NCBI GenBank assembly: GCA_030693105.1
Contig: JAUYBK010000125.1
Location: forward strand, 1-16,123
DNA: 16,123 nt
Direction: 5' to 3'
Source: Methanobacteriaceae archaeon
GTDB lineage: Archaea; Methanobacteriota; Methanobacteria; Methanobacteriales; Methanobacteriaceae
Part shown: piece after piece, positions 14,430 through 16,123 of the stretch
Layout of the letters: each line of letters starts with the position of its first letter
How positions within the stretch are numbered: position 1 is the stretch's first letter
The notes under the pieces: generated by a model
The model's database searches: none
Seen by the model: the letters and a program-made list of their open reading frames with translations, nothing else
What the model was told of the DNA's origin: nothing
Program-made: the position numbers and the translations under genes

Positions 14430-14750
14430 CTATTGGGGAGACACTGAAGGTTCTTTTATCTCTGGACTAATTAATATTATATCGCCCACGGCCTGAACCC
14501 TCTCATAAGGTATGTCAACACTGCCTTCTTCTTTAAGGGGCCTTATTTCATCAGTTTCAGGGACTATGCGTATACTTTTAGTTATTACGTCCCTAATACC
14601 TACACTTTTTTTGTCATGATCTATGGCAACGGCTTTCAAAGTTGAAACCCGGCCTTTTTTGATGTTCAGCACTAAGTCCTGTATTCGACCCACGTATTTA
14701 CCGCGGGTGGTGTACACATCCAAGTTGTACAGATTGGTTAACTCCACCAT
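14430..14750 (-). CDS. PRC-barrel domain protein
   Basis: A 106-residue soluble protein consisting of one PRC-barrel beta domain, the fold of RimM C-termini and photosynthetic reaction centre H subunits. The N-terminal half reads LYNLDVYTTRGKYVGRIQDL, the usual PRC opening. After it come VSTLKAVAIDHDKKSVGIRD and IPYERVQAVGDIILIS, the closing strands. Archaeal standalone PRC-barrel proteins are common; some take part in cell division (CdpB-like), others are unassigned, so no function is claimed. ATG 14750 follows GGTGG by four to five bases. It begins the operon with aspartate dehydrogenase and has an unusual GC-rich leader upstream. No membrane segment or cysteine cluster is present. Confidence 0.88.
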   Translation of the reverse strand: MVELTNLYNLDVYTTRGKYVGRIQDLVLNIKKGRVSTLKAVAIDHDKKSVGIRDVITKSIRIVPETDEIRPLKEEGSVDIPYERVQAVGDIILISPEIKEPSVSPQ

Positions 14751-14767
14751 CTAAACCACCTATTTCT

Positions 14768-14814
14768 CCCGGCATTTTTCCCGGGCTTTTTAAAATCTCA
14801 TCTAATGCCCCGGG
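14768..14814. repeat. GC-rich inverted-repeat cluster in the PRC-barrel gene leader
   Basis: Three GC blocks stand out in AT-rich DNA: CCCGGCA (14768-14774), CCCGGGC (14780-14786) and TGCCCCGGG (14806-14814). The last can pair with either of the first two, with a one- or two-base bulge, giving mutually exclusive stem-loops in the minus-strand leader RNA. The block lies 18 to 64 bases upstream of the PRC start codon. Confidence 0.5.
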
Positions 14815-14852
14815 ATGTTACCTTTACTTAATTAATTTAAAAACGTCACCTT

Positions 14853-14867
14853 ACTTAAATATTTCGA
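14853..14867 (-). promoter_or_regulatory. Probable promoter of the PRC-barrel/aspartate dehydrogenase operon
   Basis: Minus-strand TCGAAATATTTAAGT has a CGAAA BRE-like element before TATTTAAG. Initiation near 14830 gives a leader of about 80 bases, long for this window, which includes the GC-rich inverted-repeat cluster. A near-palindrome GGTGGACACC (14898-14907) lies about 30 bases further upstream and might be an operator. Confidence 0.45.
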
Positions 14868-14981
14868 AAAGAAGAGGTTGATTTTGGCCTCACTTAGGGT
14901 GGACACCTTTAAATCCATGATATCATTAATTTATTAAATGAACTAAAAAAGGTTAAAAAAATAACTTATCAATACCTATCA

Positions 14982-15007
14982 TGTTTTTAAAATTATTAAA
15001 TATATTA
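14982..15007 (+). promoter_or_regulatory. Possible promoter of the 107-residue hypothetical gene
   Basis: TTTTTAAAATTATTAAATATATTA offers two overlapping TATA-like boxes. The upstream one gives a start near 15012 and a short leader with the GGTGG site; the downstream one would give an almost leaderless message. AT richness makes the exact box uncertain. Confidence 0.35.
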
Positions 15008-15025
15008 TCTTAATATGGTGGTTTC

Positions 15026-15349
15026 ATGTGGGATAGTAGTAACGATTATCGACTTAAAGTAGCAGAAAAATCTGTTGAACTATTTTTGAGGGCTATGGAT
15101 GGAGCTAACCTTAAAGGGAAATGGAGCAAGAAACCAGCAGTAGAAGCGGCCCGAAAAATGATCCCCGAAATTCAGACGCTTTATTTTTCCTACCTTTCCC
15201 CGCTGGAAATGGCAGACGCGACTCAAATAGCTTCTCTGGAAGAAGGATACCATGAAATAATAGAATCATTGGGTGGAAGTGCCTGGAACCGGCAGTTTCT
15301 GAGCATGGCAGAACGCATTGAAAGGGAAAAGCTGGAAGAAGGATATTAA
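15026..15349 (+). CDS. Hypothetical helical protein, 107 residues
   Basis: Start ATG 15026 is well supported by GGTGG (15017-15021) four bases upstream. The product is soluble, charged and predicted largely helical: KVAEKSVELFLRAMDGANLK, GKWSKKPAVEAARKMIPEIQ, EMADATQIASLEEGYHEIIE, ending MAERIEREKLEEGY. I do not recognise the family. There is no signal peptide, membrane segment or cysteine. It stops at TAA 15347-15349, immediately before the DUF4332-like segment, which continues in the +1 frame without a convincing start of its own. The gene may therefore be complete, or it may be the N-terminal part of a longer protein broken here. It reads toward gdhA. Confidence 0.7.
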   Translation: MWDSSNDYRLKVAEKSVELFLRAMDGANLKGKWSKKPAVEAARKMIPEIQTLYFSYLSPLEMADATQIASLEEGYHEIIESLGGSAWNRQFLSMAERIEREKLEEGY

Positions 15350-15678
15350 AACCACACCCCAACTTTACCAGAAAGTTGCTTTGAAAAAAGATCGGGACGA
15401 GTTAAAAAAGGAGTTGGGTTTTGATGAAGAAGAAGCACTGGTTTTAGCTAAAATCTGTGATGTTTCCCGGTTACGTTATGTAAATCCGGCTTTTGCAACC
15501 TTGCTGGTGAATTCAGATTATGATACCGTGGAAAAAATAAAAAATGCAACTCCTGATGAATTTTATCAGAATTTAGTAAAGGTAAATGAAAATAAAAGGT
15601 ATTAATAAAGGAAGAATAAACCCTAAAGATATTGAATTTCTGGTTAACGAAACATTTAATATTTTATTAGAGGTGTAA
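15318..15678 (+). pseudogene. DUF4332-like (helix-hairpin-helix type) coding segment, broken across two frames
   Basis: Frame-open sequence through 15605 reads KTTPQLYQKVALKKDRDELK, then ALVLAKICDVSRLRYVNPAF followed by ATLLVNSDYDTVEKIKNATP, and NLVKVNENKRY before TAA. The pattern resembles DUF4332 proteins, whose helix-hairpin-helix-like core carries the LSRIRxVNPxFA and VEKIxNA motifs. In the +1 frame the sequence continues NKGRINPKDIEFLVNETFNI to a stop at 15676-15678, which fits the usual end of the domain after the VNExKxY motif. The 5' side has only a TTG (15318) with no ribosome binding site, or an ATT. It therefore looks like a gene with one or two single-base frame breaks. Alternatives are a shortened but functional gene that ends at 15605, or sequence errors. 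A separate 30-residue frame at 15586-15678 is unlikely to be an independent gene. Confidence 0.6.
15649..15667 (+). promoter_or_regulatory. Probable gdhA promoter
   Basis: CGAAACATTTAATATTTTA has a CGAAAC BRE-like element before TTTAATAT. Initiation near 15682 leaves a leader of about 34 bases with a strong GGAGATGAGGAT ribosome binding region. The site lies inside the last codons of the DUF4332-like segment. Confidence 0.5.
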
Positions 15679-15715
15679 TATTGATGATTACCATCCAAAA
15701 TTAGGAGATGAGGAT

Positions 15716-16123
15716 ATGACATACATAGATGATGTATTAGAAGAGCTGAAGAGAAAAAATCCTTATGAACCAGAGTTCATACAGACTGCAACTGAGATTT
15801 TAAGATGTCTTAATGTAGTGTTTGAAAGACATCCTGAATTTCAGGAAGCAAAGATTTTAGAAAGATTTTTAGAACCTGAAAGAGTGGTGATATTTAGAGT
15901 ACCATGGGTTGATGATAATGGTGAAGTACAGGTGAATCGAGGTTTTCGTGTTCAGTTCAACAGTGCACTTGGCCCATATAAGGGAGGGCTTCGTTTTCAT
16001 GAGTCGGTTAATTTATCGGTTCTTAAATTATTAGGATTAGAACAGATTTTAAAAAACAGTCTTACAGGCATGTCAATTGGCGGTGCAAAGGGTGGAAGTG
16101 ATTTCAATCCAAAAGGCAGATCC
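15716..16123 (+). CDS. gdhA: NADP-type glutamate dehydrogenase, N-terminal 136 residues (3' end outside window)
   Basis: Reversible reductive amination of 2-oxoglutarate to glutamate, the direct entry of ammonium into amino acids. The visible 136 residues are the start of the bacterial-like hexameric family of about 445 residues: MTYIDDVLEELKRKNPYEPE, VVIFRVPWVDDNGEVQVNRG, NSALGPYKGGLRFHESVN with substrate-binding Lys89, and MSIGGAKGGSDFNPKGRS with Lys125, the expected catalytic Lys region. Roughly 70% of the gene lies beyond the right edge. ATG 15716 follows GGAGATGAGG closely and is unambiguous. The opening resembles the E. coli/Clostridium type rather than the shorter thermococcal type, which may reflect an old transfer between domains; a full-length tree is needed to judge that. 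No damage in the visible part. Confidence 0.93.
   Translation, partial: MTYIDDVLEELKRKNPYEPEFIQTATEILRCLNVVFERHPEFQEAKILERFLEPERVVIFRVPWVDDNGEVQVNRGFRVQFNSALGPYKGGLRFHESVNLSVLKLLGLEQILKNSLTGMSIGGAKGGSDFNPKGRS

Noticed and set aside
15340..15612. Programmed +1 frameshifting as the definite explanation for the DUF4332 region
   Set aside because: Kept only as one option. The tRNA-Tyr P-site could not re-pair well after the shift and no stimulatory element is obvious; mutation or sequence error is simpler.

Overview
The window looks like a chromosomal segment of a methanogenic archaeon of the order Methanobacteriales, most likely a Methanobacterium-type species. The evidence is A-type ATP synthase genes, archaeal TiaS and Thg1, AT-rich intergenic DNA with BRE/TATA-like promoters, and many starts preceded by a GGTGAT Shine-Dalgarno core. 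From memory, the gene order resembles the Methanothermobacter thermautotrophicus stretch around MTH_960 to MTH_975 (MTH_967 regulator, MTH_970 serA, MTH_972 Thg1, MTH_973 aspartate dehydrogenase). No database comparison was run.

Layout. (1) 1-1610, minus: start of the A-type ATP synthase operon, with its promoter, subunit H and a subunit I gene that runs off the left edge. (2) 1650-2850: gene-poor, AT-rich DNA holding a decayed IS5-like transposase remnant, a probable 34-residue single-helix membrane protein with a very strong ribosome binding site, and a 12-bp inverted repeat. (3) 2857-6795, minus: a tight four-gene operon encoding an MmgE/PrpD-family protein, a U32-like TIM barrel, a lone class I fumarase alpha-type protein and a short citrate-synthase-fold protein. 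(4) 6970-9216: divergent tiaS and an XRE-type regulator. (5) 9292-10389, minus: a YbjQ-family gene and a TIM-barrel gene of unknown function. (6) 10677-12257, plus: serA. (7) 12364-14750, minus: a JAMM metalloprotease-like gene, Thg1, L-aspartate dehydrogenase and a PRC-barrel gene. (8) 15026-15678, plus: a 107-residue unknown followed by a frame-broken DUF4332-like segment. (9) 15716 to the edge, plus: the start of an NADP-type glutamate dehydrogenase gene.

Most genes are housekeeping: energy conservation, tRNA modification and maturation, serine and NAD precursor synthesis, ammonium assimilation. The best candidate for an undescribed system is the 2857-6795 operon. It combines three families known for C-C bond and hydration chemistry on tricarboxylate-like substrates with a U32-like barrel, yet matches no pathway I can name. 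Secondary points are the small membrane protein, the double +1 frame break at two identical TATTAA sites in the DUF4332 region, and a GC-rich leader structure upstream of the PRC-barrel/aspartate dehydrogenase operon.
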